Positions 8,252-17,346 of a stretch of DNA of 64,000 nt are shown here, in pieces. The stretch spans positions 93,193 to 157,192 of the forward strand of contig CANIKO010000003.1 in assembly GCA_947468275.1 (NCBI GenBank), read 5' to 3'. How positions within the stretch are numbered: position 1 is the first letter of the stretch; each line of letters starts with the position of its first letter. The notes beneath the pieces were generated by a model. It searched no databases. It was not told the DNA's origin and was given only the letters and a program-made list of their open reading frames with translations. Position numbers and translations under genes: made by a program. This DNA comes from Bacteroidota bacterium (GTDB taxonomy: Bacteria > Bacteroidota > Bacteroidia > NS11-12g > UBA9320).

Positions 8252-8263
8252 TAAAAAAAACAT

Positions 8264-8641
8264 CTATTCAGCCTTACACAATCCCACCAACTTATGAAAA
8301 AGGTCATGCAATTCTGTTAGTTCATCTTTGATGGCTGCATCTGTAGCTCCGGCTTTTATTTTTTCATTTAATTCTTTCGATTCCTCCACCAATTCTTTAA
8401 GGATTTTTTTGGCTTTCTTTTTATCCACACCAGCAGGAACCGTTGATTTTTTCCAAGCTACAGCTTTATCATACATTTCCTGGCTTTTTTCACGTATTGG
8501 GTTATAATTTCCTTCCTCCATAGGATGAAACGTGGAGGCCATTACTTTGTGAAAGTCATCTTTTTCTTTCCACTCTGCGGGGGTTTGAGCAAAACTGAAG
8601 TTGGCAATAAATAGCGCGATTAGGATTAATATTTTTTTCAT
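8264..8641 (-). CDS. Small exported helical protein, unknown function
   Basis: 125 residues with a signal peptide (MKKILILIALFIANFSFAQ, cleavage after FA). The mature part is about 105 residues, mostly charged and alpha-helical, with conserved-looking FHKVMASTFHPMEEGNY and a C-terminal LHDLFHKLVGLC. The paired histidines on two helices suggest a periplasmic four-helix bundle binding metal or haem, in the manner of cytochrome b562-like proteins, but there is no CxxCH. That is inference only. Upstream (minus strand) CATCTTTG is a one-mismatch -7 box. Confidence 0.7.
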   Translation of the reverse strand: MKKILILIALFIANFSFAQTPAEWKEKDDFHKVMASTFHPMEEGNYNPIREKSQEMYDKAVAWKKSTVPAGVDKKKAKKILKELVEESKELNEKIKAGATDAAIKDELTELHDLFHKLVGLCKAE

Positions 8642-8785
8642 TTTTGTTAAGAAATTTATATCACAAAGATGGTAATTCTTTTTTTGTTCACCAATTTCTG
8701 TAAAATAAATCCTTGTAAAATAATAGTGTAACCATTTAACTTTTTAAAAAAGAATTAACAATAAATCTAAAATCGTAAATAGGAT

Positions 8786-8793
8786 TATCTTTG
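8786..8793 (+). promoter_or_regulatory. -7 promoter box of the PaaN-like gene
   Basis: TATCTTTG, a perfect TAnnTTTG box seven bases before the ATG at 8801; predicts a leader of three bases or less. Confidence 0.55.
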
Positions 8794-8800
8794 CAGATTA

Positions 8801-10447
8801 ATGCGAGTTTTTAGTAAGCATAAGGAATTGATTTATGAAGTAGCTGAGGCAATTGCAAGTCGCAATTACCATACGGTCTATCACGAGAATCCAAAGGAAT
8901 ATGGAGAGGAAGAAAAGGCTGCAGGTTTAGCTGCTTTTCTTGCTAAATTTAATACTGATTTTAGTGAACTAAATACTAAAAGTGAGGTTTGGGTGGGGGA
9001 AGAAGTTTCGCCTTACTTGCAAACAGGATTGGGAATTCGTTATCCATATATTGAAGTTGAAAAGCTTATTGAAAATGCACGTCCTGCATGGAAAACTTGG
9101 CGAAATGTTGATATTGAAGAAAGAGCAGGACTGCTTGTTGAGGCATTGGAACGAATAAAGTTACGATTTTTTGAATTGGCTTATTCGGCAATGCACACTA
9201 CTGGGCAAGGTTTTATAATGGCATTTCAATCGGCCGGACCACATGCCTGCGACCGAGCTTTAGAAGCGGTGGCCATGGGATTTAATGAAATGAAACGCTT
9301 TCCTGAGCAAGTGAAGTGGGAAAAATGGGTGGGAGGTTCAGCCATATCCATGCGCAAAACGTATAATCCTATTCCAAAGGGAATTAGTTTGGTAATTGGG
9401 TGTTCAACTTTTCCAACATGGAATAGTATGCCTGGTGTTTTTGCAAGCCTTGTAACCGGCAATCCTGTAATTGTAAAACCACATCCTAAAGCAGTACTTC
9501 CAATGGCGATAGTAATTGCCGAGATAAGAAATGTATTAAAGGAGAACGGACTTAATGTAGATACTATTCAAATGGCGGTGGATACAAACGCCAAACTAAT
9601 TACAAAAGAGTTGGCCGAACATCCAGAAATAAAGCTTATTGATTATACCGGAAATTCAAAGTTTGGGAATTATTTGGAGGCTTTGCACAAAACGACATTT
9701 ACCGAAAAGGCGGCGATCAATCCAGTAATAATTGATTCTACAAAGGATATTGAAGGATTGGTTAATAATCTTGCATTCAGTATTTCCTTATATTCACGGC
9801 AGATGTGTACTGCTCCGCAAAATATTTATGTTCCTGGGTCAGGGGTAAAAATAACGGGTGGTAATGTTTCTTTTACAGATTTTTGTGATCGGTTAAAAGT
9901 AGCTTTAGGTAATATATTAGATACTAAATGGGGGGCTTCTACCTTGGGGTGTGTTCAAAATGATGTTACGTTAAAAAAAGTAAACGAAGTTTCCATGGCC
10001 TTGGGCACTCCAGTATTAGAAAGCAAGCCTTTTATTATGCCTGAATTTGAATCGGCCCGAACCCAATCTATCAAGGTATTAGCAGTGGATAGTGGTAAGC
10101 AGGAAATATTTCAAAGAGAGGTATTCGGCCCAATGGTTTTTATTGTAAAAACTGAAAGTACCGAACGCAGCATTGAACTTGCTTTGCGTGGCTGTGAATT
10201 TTCAGGAGTAATTACCTGTTTGGTACACTGCACTGATTTTGTGCTTTGCAAAGAAATTGAAGAAAAATTTAATCATTCATTTATACCTGTATCTCTTAAT
10301 TTGACAGGTCAAATTTACGTAAATCAACACGCTGCTTTTTCTGATTTTCATAGTACCGGAGGTAATCCATCAGGAAATTGTTCTTTTGTTGATCCGGGTT
10401 TTATAACAAAACGTTTTGTTTGGGTAGGTAACCGTTATATGGCTTAA
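8801..10447 (+). CDS. paaN: PaaN-like aldehyde dehydrogenase
   Basis: 548 residues, aldehyde-dehydrogenase fold. The N-terminal region (KHKELIYEVAEAIASRNYHT) and GLGIRYPY..., GKGISLVIG-like core and TFPTWNSMPG match the stand-alone PaaN type of phenylacetate degradation proteins. The catalytic cysteine is C336 in SRQMCTAPQN; LIDYTGNSKFGNYLE and REVFGPMVFIV are the usual ALDH blocks. In the Paa pathway the dehydrogenase oxidises the semialdehyde formed after ring opening, but this protein lacks the MaoC hydratase domain of PaaZ and no other paa gene is in the window, so pathway membership is uncertain. Confidence 0.8.
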   Translation: MRVFSKHKELIYEVAEAIASRNYHTVYHENPKEYGEEEKAAGLAAFLAKFNTDFSELNTKSEVWVGEEVSPYLQTGLGIRYPYIEVEKLIENARPAWKTWRNVDIEERAGLLVEALERIKLRFFELAYSAMHTTGQGFIMAFQSAGPHACDRALEAVAMGFNEMKRFPEQVKWEKWVGGSAISMRKTYNPIPKGISLVIGCSTFPTWNSMPGVFASLVTGNPVIVKPHPKAVLPMAIVIAEIRNVLKENGLNVDTIQMAVDTNAKLITKELAEHPEIKLIDYTGNSKFGNYLEALHKTTFTEKAAINPVIIDSTKDIEGLVNNLAFSISLYSRQMCTAPQNIYVPGSGVKITGGNVSFTDFCDRLKVALGNILDTKWGASTLGCVQNDVTLKKVNEVSMALGTPVLESKPFIMPEFESARTQSIKVLAVDSGKQEIFQREVFGPMVFIVKTESTERSIELALRGCEFSGVITCLVHCTDFVLCKEIEEKFNHSFIPVSLNLTGQIYVNQHAAFSDFHSTGGNPSGNCSFVDPGFITKRFVWVGNRYMA

Positions 10448-10454
10448 TATACAT

Positions 10455-11222
10455 TTGGCACATTCAGTTTTACATAATCTAGTTTTTGAATTTAATGATA
10501 ATAGTCTCACGATTATTACCGTAAAAAAGAATCAATTTATTGTTGACTTTCGTTTTTTTGAAGCTTTAGATAACGAAAAATTAGAGACTATTTTGGCTGA
10601 GTTACCTGAAATTTATTCTGAGATTACATTATTAATCCGAAACAAAAATTTTATCATATTACCTGAAAGTTTTTACAATGAAGATGTGAATGAAATTTTT
10701 AAATTGAGTTATACATTGCCGGAAAATGAGACGGTTTGGGTGGATAAATCGGAGCAAAATATGGGGATAGCATATGCTATAAATACAGGCCTAATTCAAT
10801 TAATAATAGCAAAATTTCCTCGAGTGAAAATACATCATGAGGCTACAGTTATTATTTCTAAGTTATATAAAGAAGTAAATTTTAAACACCCTCGAATACT
10901 GATTACCATCAATAATGAGAGCCTGATTATCTTTGCGATAAATGAAGGTGATTTATTATTATGTAATTCATATTCAGTAAGTTCAAATGACGATATTTTC
11001 TATTTTGTAATGCTCGCGGTAGAGCAATTGCATTTTATTCCCTCCGAAATGGAGTTAGTTATTTTAGGCGAACCGCCAGCAAGAAATGAAATATTTGAAT
11101 TGTTTAAAAATTACATTAATGAAATTAATATATGGATGGAGGAATATCAAACCGACCACCAAATTATAACAACAGAATCTCTTTCACATTCATTTGCATT
11201 GCAAACCTTGGTATGCGAATAA
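10455..11222 (+). CDS. DUF3822 family protein
   Basis: 255 residues, no signal peptide or membrane segment. The arrangement (two ASKHA-like halves, with LITINNESLIIFAINEGDLLLCNSY in the second) and its position directly before rsmD identify the Bacteroidota-specific DUF3822 family, which has a ribonuclease-H/actin-like ATPase-like fold and no assigned role. The start is TTG at 10455, seven bases after the paaN stop; there is no ATG near the N-terminus. It overlaps rsmD by 10 bases, implying translational coupling and a possible link to ribosome assembly. Confidence 0.75.
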   Translation: MAHSVLHNLVFEFNDNSLTIITVKKNQFIVDFRFFEALDNEKLETILAELPEIYSEITLLIRNKNFIILPESFYNEDVNEIFKLSYTLPENETVWVDKSEQNMGIAYAINTGLIQLIIAKFPRVKIHHEATVIISKLYKEVNFKHPRILITINNESLIIFAINEGDLLLCNSYSVSSNDDIFYFVMLAVEQLHFIPSEMELVILGEPPARNEIFELFKNYINEINIWMEEYQTDHQIITTESLSHSFALQTLVCE

Positions 11223-11746
11223 TTGGAGGCCATTATAAAGGGTTTCGTTTTGACCCGCCATCCAAAATACCCGCACGACCGACTACTGATCGAGCCAAGG
11301 AATCCTTGATCAATATATTATTATCCAATTATGGCGTAGAAGGTAAAAATTGCCTCGACCTTTTTAGCGGTACCGGAAATATTGCCTACGAATTAGCTTC
11401 GCAAGGGGCGGAGAGTATTATAGCTGTGGATTTAAATTTTAGTTCTGTGGATTATATAAAACAAATTTTTAAAGCTTTGGGTTTCGAAAATTTCAGGGTG
11501 ATAAAAGCGGATGTTTTTAAATGGATAAAGCAAAATGAAACCTTAAAATTTGATTTAATATTTGCCGACCCGCCCTATGACCATATAGGAATGTCGCAAT
11601 TACCCGAGTTGATTTTTAGTAATAATTTATTAGCACCTGGAGGGCTTTTGGTTATTGAACACCGATCTTCATTGACTTTTCAAAATGAACACTTGAAAAA
11701 CCATCGAGATTATGGACAATCGCGGTTTTCATTTTTTGAATACTAG
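11213..11746 (+). CDS. rsmD: 16S rRNA (guanine(966)-N2)-methyltransferase
   Basis: 177 residues starting MRIIGGHYKG, the usual RsmD N-terminus; the frame extends upstream but that part overlaps DUF3822 and is not conserved. Motifs: RPTTDRAKESLINIL, SAM-binding LDLFSGTGNIAYELAS, and the catalytic FADPPYD. The enzyme methylates G966 of 16S rRNA. Coupled to the DUF3822 gene and, through it, to the paaN unit. Confidence 0.93.
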   Translation: MRIIGGHYKGFRFDPPSKIPARPTTDRAKESLINILLSNYGVEGKNCLDLFSGTGNIAYELASQGAESIIAVDLNFSSVDYIKQIFKALGFENFRVIKADVFKWIKQNETLKFDLIFADPPYDHIGMSQLPELIFSNNLLAPGGLLVIEHRSSLTFQNEHLKNHRDYGQSRFSFFEY

Positions 11747-11758
11747 TGGCACAAAGAT

Positions 11759-11766
11759 TACCTTTG
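11759..11766 (+). promoter_or_regulatory. -7 promoter box of osmC
   Basis: TACCTTTG, a perfect TAnnTTTG box 34 bases before the ATG, giving a leader of about 30 bases. Confidence 0.5.
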
Positions 11767-11800
11767 AGAAAAAATTTATAACCCATTAATTAGTATAAAG

Positions 11801-12214
11801 ATGAAAAGACATTCAACAGCCGTTTGGCAAGGAAGTGGAAAGGAAGGAAGCGGACACTTAACCACACAAAGTAAGGTATTAGATAAAACGCAATATTCAT
11901 TTAGCAGCCGGTTTGAGGAAGGCACAGGAACCAATCCTGAGGAATTGGTAGCCGCAGCTCATGCAGGTTGTTTTGCAATGAAAATGACTTTTTTATTAGG
12001 TGCAGAAGGATTTATCCCTTCCAATTTAGAAACAAAATGCATTATTAACCTAGTGGAAGGTAAAATCATAAATTCACATTTGGTGTTTAATGCTCAAGTA
12101 GAAGGGATCTCAGAGCATAAATTTGCTGAAGTTGTGAAAAATGCAATAGAGAATTGTGTTATTTCAGTTGTTCTTAATACTGAAACTACCATTGAATATA
12201 CACTTAACAAATAA
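11801..12214 (+). CDS. osmC: OsmC-type peroxiredoxin
   Basis: 137 residues. OsmC proteins reduce organic hydroperoxides using two thiols; here they are C57 in AAHAGCFAM and C119 in IENCVIS. The N-terminal AVWQGSGKEGSGHLTTQS and TNPEELVAAAHAGC are characteristic of the OsmC rather than the Ohr branch. Cytoplasmic, oxidative and osmotic stress protection. Monocistronic with own promoter; followed by a long inverted repeat. Confidence 0.93.
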   Translation: MKRHSTAVWQGSGKEGSGHLTTQSKVLDKTQYSFSSRFEEGTGTNPEELVAAAHAGCFAMKMTFLLGAEGFIPSNLETKCIINLVEGKIINSHLVFNAQVEGISEHKFAEVVKNAIENCVISVVLNTETTIEYTLNK

Positions 12215-12246
12215 TTATTGCTTAGCCTTTAATAGCCTTATAATAT

Positions 12247-12285
12247 TATGCATAAACAGTCGATACCATAGGCTTTTTATGCATA
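12247..12285 (+). terminator. Inverted repeat after osmC
   Basis: TATGCATAAA (12247-12256) and TTTATGCATA (12276-12285) are perfect 10-bp arms with a 19-base loop, 32 bases after the osmC stop and followed by TATTTATTTG. AT-rich and without a clean T-run, so a weak or mRNA-end hairpin rather than a strong terminator. Confidence 0.4.
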
Positions 12286-12403
12286 TATTTATTTGAAGTA
12301 TACATTACAGGGTGTATTTTGTTTCAAGTTCAATTATAATTATTTTCAACATCCCTTAACAATAAGATAACCTTGAGGAAAAGTCACAGTAATATTTCAT
12401 CAC

Positions 12404-12411
12404 CAACTTTG
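12404..12411 (+). promoter_or_regulatory. Probable -7 box of the first TonB receptor gene
   Basis: CAACTTTG differs from TAnnTTTG at one position and ends seven bases before the ATG at 12419. It fits the leaderless pattern seen elsewhere in the window. Confidence 0.35.
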
Positions 12412-12418
12412 CGGGTGC

Positions 12419-15232
12419 ATGAAAAAAGTAAATACAGTCTTACAAAGTCTTAATTTTAAAACATTTTTAATTGGCTCTGTTCTTTTATTGTCATCGTTTG
12501 TTGGGGTAGCTCAAAACAAAATTGTCGGCAAAATAATTGATCAGGCATCAGGAGAGGCCTTGGTAGGAGTAACCGTTTTAATTAAGGGTACCACCAATGC
12601 CACTGCCACCGATTTGGATGGCAAATATCAATTACATGTTCAGCCAGGAACCTATGAGGTAAATATTAAATACATTCAATATAAAACTGTTGTCTTAACT
12701 GGTGTTGCTGTAAAACTTAACGAAACAGTATATCAAGACATCGTTTTAGAAGAAGTTTCTTCTAATGGTAAAGATTTGTCGGAAGCCACTGTTACGGCTG
12801 CCGCCAAAAAAGAAACGATGACTGCTATAAATGTGGAACGCAAAAATGCTGTAACGGTGAGTGATGGTGTATCGAGTGAGCAATTTCGCAAAACACCCGA
12901 TCGCAATGTTTCAGATGTACTGAAACGAGTATCTGGAACCAGTATCCAGGAAAATAAGTTTGCGATTATACGAGGAATGAATGACCGTTACAATGCCGCC
13001 TACCTTAACGGAGCCCCGCTGCCAAGTAGTGAAAGTGACCGTAAGGCATTTGCCTTTAATATTATACCATCTAACCTGATTGATAACTTGATGATTTATA
13101 AAGCTCCGGCTCCTGATTTAATGGCTGATTTTGCAGGCGGTATAATTGTCATTAACACTAAAAATATTCCGGAATCAAAATCGTCGGTATTGAATTTTTC
13201 GTTGGGATATCATTCTCTTACTACGTTTCAAAATTTTCAACATTTTCGCAATTCAAAAACCGACGTATTAGGGTTTGATAATGGAATTAGAAAAATGCCC
13301 GTATCAGAAAGTTTTAAAGAGGGCAAAAAAGCAAGTGAATACGTAGATTTTACAAAGAAATTTAACAATAATTGGAATATTTATAATAAAACTGCCTTGC
13401 CAAATGGTAATCTATCTTATAGCTGGGGTCGTAGTTTTATGCATCATAAAAATTCATTTGGCACCATGGCCACCTTCACGTATTCAAATTCAAACAAATT
13501 TAGTCAAGTGCAGCAAAAAAAATTCAGATACGATGATAATAATCTTGATCAGGATTTTACAGATAAACAATATACAAATAATGTAGCTTTCGGAGCCTTG
13601 TTAAATTTTGGTTATAAGTTTAAAAAGAACCACTCTATTGCAGTAAAAAACCTTTTTAACTTAAATACGGATGATATTACCACTATCAGAACAGGCTTAG
13701 CTAGCGGTGAAAATGGACTTTACGCCAAATCGTCAAGTAATATTTACAGTCAAAACCGAATTTTTTCAACCCAAATAACAGGGGATCATATTGTAAATAA
13801 AAATAAAAACCGTCTGAATTGGGTGCTTAATGTTGGTGAAATATTCAGAGCCATGCCAGATTATCGCATTGCTACTTATGCAGGAGAGGGTAACAATCCT
13901 GAAGCGTATACAATGGCAGTAAATAATAATCAATTTTCGGCTTCTACAGGTCGTTTTTATTCCAACATGACGGAAAAAATACTGAGTGGTTCGGCAAACT
14001 ATATTGTTCCTTTCAAATTTAAATTTACAAAAAATGAATTTAAATCAGGTATTTTTATTCAGGATAGAAAACGTGAATTCAATTCACGTTACTTTACCTA
14101 TTACGGTGCAAATGGAACCACTGGAAGTGCCGATAAAAATTTAGGCGAACAAAATATCAGCGAAAAAGGGGTGTATATGGTGGAACAAAGTTCACCGGCT
14201 CGCGATAATTACACGGCAAGAGCATCTCTCGCTGCAGGATTTTTGATGATGGACACTCGATTATTTAAAGATTTTAGAGTGGTTTATGGTGTAAGATATG
14301 AAAATTATCACCAAAAAATAAATACAGCCAATGGCTCAAACCTGCCAATGGTTATCGACTCAACGTATCGCAATTTCTTCCCTTCAATGAATTTTACGTG
14401 GAGCCTAACACCAAAGGCTAATTTAAGATTATCTGCAGGAAAAACTTTGAATCGCCCTGAATACAGAGAATTGGCGGTTTTTCCATTTTATAATTTTAAT
14501 TTAAACTCTAATATTTCAGGAAATACACGTTTACAACCTGCAAAAATTTGGAATTATGACGTGCGTTGGGAATTGTTTCCTACAATGAAAGAGGTTATTT
14601 CATTTGGTGCTTTTTATAAAAAAATTACAAACCCAATTGAAATGGGAATTGATGTAACTCAAGTTGCAATTAGAACTTTTGGTTATGACAATCAAAAAAG
14701 TGCTGATAATTATGGCGTGGAATTGGAATACAGAAAATCGTTTGATTTTATAACAAAGGCTACAGGAAAAAAAGTATGGGAGAACCTTTTGTTTTCCACC
14801 AACCTTTCCTTAATAAAATCAAATATAGCCTTTAATAAGAATTCGGCAACATTATCAAAAAGACCTTTACAAGGTCAGTCTCCTTATGTTGTTAATTCAG
14901 GATTGCAGTACAATGATCCAGCTACAGGCTGGGGTATGAATATAAGTTATAATAAAGTGGGGCGCCGCATTGCTTTTGTAGGTGCACCAAAATTGGCAAA
15001 ATACGGTTTGGATATTTATGAAAACCCAAGAACTGTAATTGATTTGCAGATTAGTAAATCTTGCAAAAAATGGGACTATAAATTAACCGCCGGCGATTTG
15101 TTGGCTCAAAATTTGGTCTTTTACCAAGATCTAAATAATAACAAAAAATACAATTCAGCTGCTGATAATACTATCTTCAATTATAAAATGGGTAGAACCG
15201 TAACCGCAGCTATTGCTTACAAGTTTAAATAG
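12419..15232 (+). CDS. TonB-dependent outer-membrane receptor
   Basis: 937 residues. Signal peptide of about 31 residues ending GVAQ; a carboxypeptidase-like regulatory domain (about 35-115: GKIIDQASGEALVGVTVLIKG, TDLDGKYQL); plug domain (about 125-250) with KTPDRNVSDVLKRVSGTSIQE, AIIRGMNDRYNAAYLNG and DLMADFAGGIIVINTK; then a 22-strand barrel ending in an aromatic-rich AAIAYKFK. Such receptors import large substrates with TonB energy. The downstream T9SS beta-helix-like protein, 112 bases on, probably works with it, though a terminator lies between them. Substrate unknown; no SusD-type partner is present. Confidence 0.93.
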   Translation: MKKVNTVLQSLNFKTFLIGSVLLLSSFVGVAQNKIVGKIIDQASGEALVGVTVLIKGTTNATATDLDGKYQLHVQPGTYEVNIKYIQYKTVVLTGVAVKLNETVYQDIVLEEVSSNGKDLSEATVTAAAKKETMTAINVERKNAVTVSDGVSSEQFRKTPDRNVSDVLKRVSGTSIQENKFAIIRGMNDRYNAAYLNGAPLPSSESDRKAFAFNIIPSNLIDNLMIYKAPAPDLMADFAGGIIVINTKNIPESKSSVLNFSLGYHSLTTFQNFQHFRNSKTDVLGFDNGIRKMPVSESFKEGKKASEYVDFTKKFNNNWNIYNKTALPNGNLSYSWGRSFMHHKNSFGTMATFTYSNSNKFSQVQQKKFRYDDNNLDQDFTDKQYTNNVAFGALLNFGYKFKKNHSIAVKNLFNLNTDDITTIRTGLASGENGLYAKSSSNIYSQNRIFSTQITGDHIVNKNKNRLNWVLNVGEIFRAMPDYRIATYAGEGNNPEAYTMAVNNNQFSASTGRFYSNMTEKILSGSANYIVPFKFKFTKNEFKSGIFIQDRKREFNSRYFTYYGANGTTGSADKNLGEQNISEKGVYMVEQSSPARDNYTARASLAAGFLMMDTRLFKDFRVVYGVRYENYHQKINTANGSNLPMVIDSTYRNFFPSMNFTWSLTPKANLRLSAGKTLNRPEYRELAVFPFYNFNLNSNISGNTRLQPAKIWNYDVRWELFPTMKEVISFGAFYKKITNPIEMGIDVTQVAIRTFGYDNQKSADNYGVELEYRKSFDFITKATGKKVWENLLFSTNLSLIKSNIAFNKNSATLSKRPLQGQSPYVVNSGLQYNDPATGWGMNISYNKVGRRIAFVGAPKLAKYGLDIYENPRTVIDLQISKSCKKWDYKLTAGDLLAQNLVFYQDLNNNKKYNSAADNTIFNYKMGRTVTAAIAYKFK

Positions 15233-15290
15233 ATATTACCAATATTGCGATAATCGAAGAATAACATCACAATTAGATAACATGAACGTA

Positions 15291-15320
15291 ACGAGGCCTT
15301 AAAATGGCCTCGTTTTCTTT
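15291..15320 (+). terminator. Terminator between TonB receptor and T9SS protein
   Basis: Perfect 8-bp arms ACGAGGCC (15291-15298) and GGCCTCGT (15306-15313), 7-base loop, followed by TTTCTTT. It may be partial, allowing lower expression of the downstream gene, or the next gene may start from a weak box overlapping TTTTCTTTG just after the stem. Confidence 0.75.
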
Positions 15321-15344
15321 GCAGTAGAAATTAGAAATAAACAA

Positions 15345-17126
15345 ATGAGAAAAATTACAAGATTAAAATTAGCCATTGTATTGGCTTTGATGGGAACGGG
15401 TTCTGTGTTTGCACAAAATCCTTACAAGTTTTTAAAAGTTGATTATGTTGGGGCTATGGGTCAATCCGATTGGACCCAAGGTTGGACGAATTGGAATCCA
15501 GAACAAACTGATTATCCTTCAGTAACAGAAACTGTTGCACTTAATGCTGCTGCAGTAACTTCAGGAGTAATTACTTTAACTACAGATGTGGTTTTAGATA
15601 AAAGCAAAGTTTATTTGTTAACAGGATTGGTATATGTAAAGAGTGGTGTAACCTTAACAATTCCTGCAGGAACCGTTATCCGTTGTGAAGGTAACCCAAG
15701 TGCTACACCAGCCAATTGGGCGTCTATAATTGTTCAAAGAGGAGGTAAAATTATTTCTGTAGGAACAAAAGATGCACCTGTGGTATTTACTTCAAATAAA
15801 GCCAAAGGTAGTCGTAATAGAGGCGATTGGGGTGGAATAATTCTTTTAGGAAAAGGAACCAACAATCAACCTGGTGGCCAAACAGGTTGCACACAATGTG
15901 CCAAAGGTGAATCAATTATTGATGGTCCTTTTGGATTTCCTGATGGGGTGCATGGTGGAAGTAATGATGCTGATAATTCAGGAAGTATTGTTTACACTCG
16001 TATTGAATTTCCCGGTTTAGTATTTTCTGCTAACAATGAAATAAACGGATTAACCCTCGGTAGTGTTGGTTATAGCACAGCTTTAAGATATATTCAGGTT
16101 TCCTTTTCAAATGATGATTCTTATGAGTGGTTTGGTGGAGCAGCATGTTCTAAATACATTATTGCCTTTAAAGGAACAGATGATGATTTTGACACAGATT
16201 ATGGATACCATGGTATGAACCAGTTTGGTATTGGAATGAGAGATTCAATTCATTTTGACCTTACTTGGAATGCAACATCAGGTGGAAGTACCTCTGAGGG
16301 TTTTGAAAGTGATAATGATGCTACTGGTACTACTAATAATCCAATGACTACTGCTGTATTTTCAAACTTCACTATGGTTGGTCCTTACGCTGCTGGTGAA
16401 ACATTTGCTCAACATTCAGCTACTGTAAAAGGTGCATATAGAAGAGGTGCAAGAATTCGTCGTAATTCAGGACAATCGGTTGTAAATAGTATCTTTATGG
16501 GATACCGTAATGGTATTATGATTGACGGGGTACTTAGTGAAGCAAAGGCTAATGTCGCATCAACTACTACTGAATGTGATACTTTAGAAGTTAGAAATTG
16601 CATTTTTCTTGGACTTACATACACTGGTTCGCTTACTGCAAATGGTTTAGCGGAAGTGGCTACAGGACGCGACACGGGTCTTGTTTCTAAATGGCTTAAA
16701 ACTTCTAATAACAGAATAAACCCTGTAGCTTGGGCAGCTGGTACTTTATTGACCGACCCAAATAACTATACCAATCCTAATTTTATGCCTGTAGCAGGTT
16801 CGCCAGCGCTATCAGGTGCCAATTTTACAACTAACTGCAAAGTTTCAAATAATGAAGCAGGAGTTAAAATTCAAAAAAACGTAGGTTCTATAAAAGTATA
16901 TCCTAATCCTAGTAATGGAACTGCTAATGTAGAAATGAATCTTTTAAACAATGCTAATCTATCAATTTTAGTAATTGCATTAGATGGCAAAGTAATAAGA
17001 AATTTAAACGACACCTATCCTGCCGGTAATTCAGTAGTAACTTTTGATGGTCTAAATCAAGGAGTTTACATTGTAAAAGTATCTCATGATGCTTCGTTTA
17101 ACACCTTTAAACTTATAGTAAAGTAA
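15345..17126 (+). CDS. T9SS-exported beta-helix-like surface protein
   Basis: 593 residues. Signal peptide (about 23 residues, ending VFAQ). The body has parallel beta-helix features: VTLTIPAGTVIRCEG, IIVQRGGKIISVGTKDAPVVFTS, NRGDWGGIILLGKG, and later EVRNCIFLGL; an acidic GTDDDFDTDYG loop may bind calcium. It contains CTQCAKGES and other cysteines. Residues about 520-593 form a type A sorting domain (VYPNPSNGTANVEM ... GVYIVKV ... FKLIVK) for transfer through the T9SS and anchoring or release. Proteins of this type often sit beside TonB receptors; likely ligand capture at the surface. Confidence 0.82.
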   Translation: MRKITRLKLAIVLALMGTGSVFAQNPYKFLKVDYVGAMGQSDWTQGWTNWNPEQTDYPSVTETVALNAAAVTSGVITLTTDVVLDKSKVYLLTGLVYVKSGVTLTIPAGTVIRCEGNPSATPANWASIIVQRGGKIISVGTKDAPVVFTSNKAKGSRNRGDWGGIILLGKGTNNQPGGQTGCTQCAKGESIIDGPFGFPDGVHGGSNDADNSGSIVYTRIEFPGLVFSANNEINGLTLGSVGYSTALRYIQVSFSNDDSYEWFGGAACSKYIIAFKGTDDDFDTDYGYHGMNQFGIGMRDSIHFDLTWNATSGGSTSEGFESDNDATGTTNNPMTTAVFSNFTMVGPYAAGETFAQHSATVKGAYRRGARIRRNSGQSVVNSIFMGYRNGIMIDGVLSEAKANVASTTTECDTLEVRNCIFLGLTYTGSLTANGLAEVATGRDTGLVSKWLKTSNNRINPVAWAAGTLLTDPNNYTNPNFMPVAGSPALSGANFTTNCKVSNNEAGVKIQKNVGSIKVYPNPSNGTANVEMNLLNNANLSILVIALDGKVIRNLNDTYPAGNSVVTFDGLNQGVYIVKVSHDASFNTFKLIVK

Positions 17127-17150
17127 GTTTTTTTTCATGCAAGAAAAATT

Positions 17151-17178
17151 AAAGGGAACTGAGAAGTTCCCTTTTTTT
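17151..17178 (+). terminator. Strong Rho-independent terminator
   Basis: AAAGGGAACT (17151-17160) and AGTTCCCTTT (17165-17174), loop GAGA, then a T-run to 17178. Ends the T9SS beta-helix gene. Confidence 0.9.
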
Positions 17179-17308
17179 GTTATAATATTTTTCAAGTTTA
17201 GGAGCTAGCTTTACAATATAAATTATGAATTGTTGCCCCCTTTTTTTATAAAAAATTGTCAAGATTATTTTACCTTATACTCTTTTAACACTCCTTTAAT
17301 ATTCGTTC

Positions 17309-17340
17309 TTTGATTTGATAACATAGCGGTTTTAGTTTCG
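17309..17340 (+). promoter_or_regulatory. Full promoter of the PKD-repeat giant gene
   Basis: -33 box TTTG at 17309-17312, 20-base spacer, and -7 box TAGTTTCG at 17333-17340 (one mismatch to TAnnTTTG). Six bases then lead to the ATG at 17347, so the transcript is almost leaderless. Confidence 0.6.
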
Positions 17341-17346
17341 CCCACT

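Noticed and set aside
11132..11212. Longer rsmD starting at 11132
   Set aside because: It lies within the DUF3822 gene; the conserved start MRIIGG is at 11213.
12215..12418. Riboswitch before the first TonB receptor
   Set aside because: Only a simple AT-rich inverted repeat is seen, close to the osmC stop; no conserved aptamer core recognised.
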